Source: Massilia sp. YIM B02763
GTDB lineage: Bacteria; Pseudomonadota; Gammaproteobacteria; Burkholderiales; Burkholderiaceae_D
DNA: 64,000 bases
Reading direction: 5' to 3'
Assembly: GCF_030412015.1 (NCBI RefSeq)
Contig: NZ_JASNRD010000018.1
Span: forward strand, 26,703-90,702
The notes beneath the pieces were generated by a model. It was given only the letters and a program-made list of their open reading frames with translations, did not search any database and had not been told where the DNA came from. The position numbers and the translations under genes are program-made. Every line of letters starts with the position of its first letter. The stretch's first letter is position 1. Positions 62,997 to 64,000 of the stretch are shown here, piece after piece.

Positions 62997-63647
62997 ATGA
63001 AACGCCTGCTTGCCGCCGCTGCCGTACTGGCCACGCTCGCCAACACCGCCTTCGCCGGCGAAATGACCATTTTTGCCGACAGCAATTTCCGCGGCAACCG
63101 CGTGACGCTGGAGCGCGACGCCCGCAACCTGTCCGATTTCGGCTTCAACGACCGCATCTCGAGCGTCGTGATCCGCTACGGCACCTGGCAGCTGTGCCAG
63201 GACGCGAACTTCCGCGGCCGCTGCGCCGAGCTGGGTCCGGGCGAATACCGCCAGCTGCCGTTCAACGATTCCGTGTCGTCGATCCGCGAAATCTCGCGCG
63301 GCGGCCCGGGCCGTGGTCCGGGCTGGGATCGCGACGACCGCGACGACCGTGGCCACGGCCGTGGCGGCTGGGACCGCGGCGAGCGCGATGATCGCCGCGG
63401 CGGCCCGGACGTCATCCTGTTCCAGGACCGCGACTTCCGCGGCCCCGACATGGCCCTCGAACGCGATGCGCGCAACCTGACCGACTACGGCTTCAACGAC
63501 CGCGTCAGCTCCATCGTCATCCGCGAAGGCCGCTGGGAATTCTGCGAGGACGCCGACTTCCGCGGCCGCTGCGAAGTGTTCGGCCCCGGCCGCTACCCGA
63601 TGGTCGACATGAACGACCGCATCTCCTCGGCGCGCCGCGTGCGCTGA
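62997..63647 (+). CDS. Secreted beta/gamma-crystallin protein with two double-Greek-key domains
   Basis: 216 residues from ATG 62997 (AAGGAG 9 nt before; an ATG 24 nt earlier is less favoured). Signal peptide ends ANTAFAG. Two crystallin domains (about residues 20-98 and 139-216) are joined by a charged linker rich in Gly, Arg and Asp. Each domain has two Greek keys, and all four carry the calcium-binding N/D-N/D-x-x-S/T-S clamp: FNDRISS, FNDSVSS, FNDRVSS and MNDRISS. Ca2+ binding outside the cell is therefore likely; function could be stress protection or adhesion. Confidence 0.92.
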   Translation: MKRLLAAAAVLATLANTAFAGEMTIFADSNFRGNRVTLERDARNLSDFGFNDRISSVVIRYGTWQLCQDANFRGRCAELGPGEYRQLPFNDSVSSIREISRGGPGRGPGWDRDDRDDRGHGRGGWDRGERDDRRGGPDVILFQDRDFRGPDMALERDARNLTDYGFNDRVSSIVIREGRWEFCEDADFRGRCEVFGPGRYPMVDMNDRISSARRVR

Positions 63648-63663
63648 TCGTTCGGGATCAGAT

Positions 63664-63903
63664 CGTTCGGGGTCAGAGCACATTATTTCCAGCATTCGGG
63701 GTCAGAGCACTTTTTGTGGAAAGAGCTTGGCGGCATGTTCTACGGCGTGTATCGCTTACAGCAAGGAGCCGTCCCCAAGCGCCTGCGTTGTTTGGTGGCA
63801 CGGGGCAATTTCCAATAAAAGTGCTCTGACCCCGAATTTTTTCGAGAATGTGCTCTGACCCCAAATTTCCAAAAACCGGGCTCTGACCCCGGCTCTGACC
63901 CCG
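63664..63903. repeat. Cluster of GGGGTCAGAGCAC repeats, mobile-element remnant or MITE-like
   Basis: The unit GGGGTCAGAG occurs twice on the plus strand and its complement (CTCTGACCCC) four times further on. One pair, ATTCGGGGTCAGAGCACTTT at 63694 and its complement ending 63837, is a perfect 21-bp inverted repeat. About 100 nt between hold GTGGCACGGGGCAATT and no full gene. Non-autonomous element or REP-like cluster. Confidence 0.75.
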
Positions 63904-63915
63904 GTTTGGGCCAGG

Positions 63916-64000
63916 TCAGGCGAGCAGGGCGACGCCCTTGACTTGTGCCCAGACCCGGCGGCCGGGGGCGATGCCGAGCTCGCGGCGCGAGCGCTCGGTG
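63916..64000 (-). CDS. modC: Molybdate ABC transporter ATP-binding protein, C-terminal fragment
   Basis: Only the last 27 residues are inside the window (SRRELGIAPGRRVWAQVKGV and a short end), which match the TOBE/Mop domain end of ModC. The rest lies outside, on the minus strand. The identity is a modest inference since ModE-type Mop domains look alike. A molybdate uptake gene fits with the Mo-dependent formate dehydrogenase and XdhC in this window. Confidence 0.6.
   Translation of the reverse strand, partial: TERSRRELGIAPGRRVWAQVKGVALLA

Noticed and set aside
63673..63864. 63-residue minus-strand frame in the GGGGTCAGAGCAC cluster
   Set aside because: It is built mainly from the repeats themselves and has no ribosome site.

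Overview
The window is GC-rich chromosomal DNA from a betaproteobacterium, most likely an Oxalobacteraceae member of the Massilia/Telluria/Duganella type. That placement is an inference from gene content and order (rsmI-lpoA-yraN-diaA-dolP, fdsGBAD, lipA-lipB-ybeD), the protein sequences and the dispersed REP-like repeats. There is no phage, plasmid, CRISPR array or intact insertion sequence. Nearly every gene is an ordinary chromosomal gene with uniform codon use.

Layout. 0-9.1 kb: leucine catabolism genes (end of liuC, liuD, liuE) with a complete late biotin operon (bioA-bioF-bioD-bioB) and a ghrA-like reductase inside the cluster, then a tRNA-Pro(TGG). 9.3-17.6 kb: envelope and housekeeping genes, including a TetR/membrane-protein pair with matching operators, rsmI, lpoA, yraN, a DiaA/GmhA protein, dolP, a TlpA-type thioredoxin and an MgtC protein. 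17.6-20.1 kb: a SUV3-type RNA helicase and a small PAS protein. 20.1-42.8 kb: a large oxalate/glyoxylate/formate block. 42.8-50.1 kb: lipA, lipB, ybeD, a DUF6600-type secreted protein, a LysE exporter, HU, a ribbon-helix-helix protein and a DUF808 protein. 50.5-64 kb: a TonB-dependent receptor, a DUF885 peptidase-like protein, an oxidoreductase, glutaminyl cyclase, nitronate monooxygenase, an XdhC-like protein with a cytochrome c, argO/argP, a secreted beta/gamma-crystallin and the end of modC.

How the genes work together. The 20-43 kb block encodes both fates of oxalate. OxlT imports it and Frc makes oxalyl-CoA. Oxc decarboxylates that to formyl-CoA, and formate is oxidised by the molybdenum, NAD-linked formate dehydrogenase FdsGBAD. 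The carbon-assimilating branch (gcl, hyi, glxR) turns glyoxylate into glycerate. Regulators are interspersed: a Crp/Fnr-like protein, two LysR proteins and a ModE-like protein beside fds. The Crp/Fnr-like protein has the E..SR recognition helix of FNR but no cysteine cluster. Three near-identical TTGAC-N4-GTCAA-type dyads lie upstream of oxc, oxlT and the second frc. Together they look like a dedicated oxalate regulon, the best system-level signal here.

Other notable signals are two copies of a ~100-nt hairpin element whose stems differ by compensatory changes, each starting 15 nt after a stop codon; several very small genes with strong ribosome binding sites; and several families of short palindromic repeats. 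Calls rest on reading motifs and gene order, without database searches.
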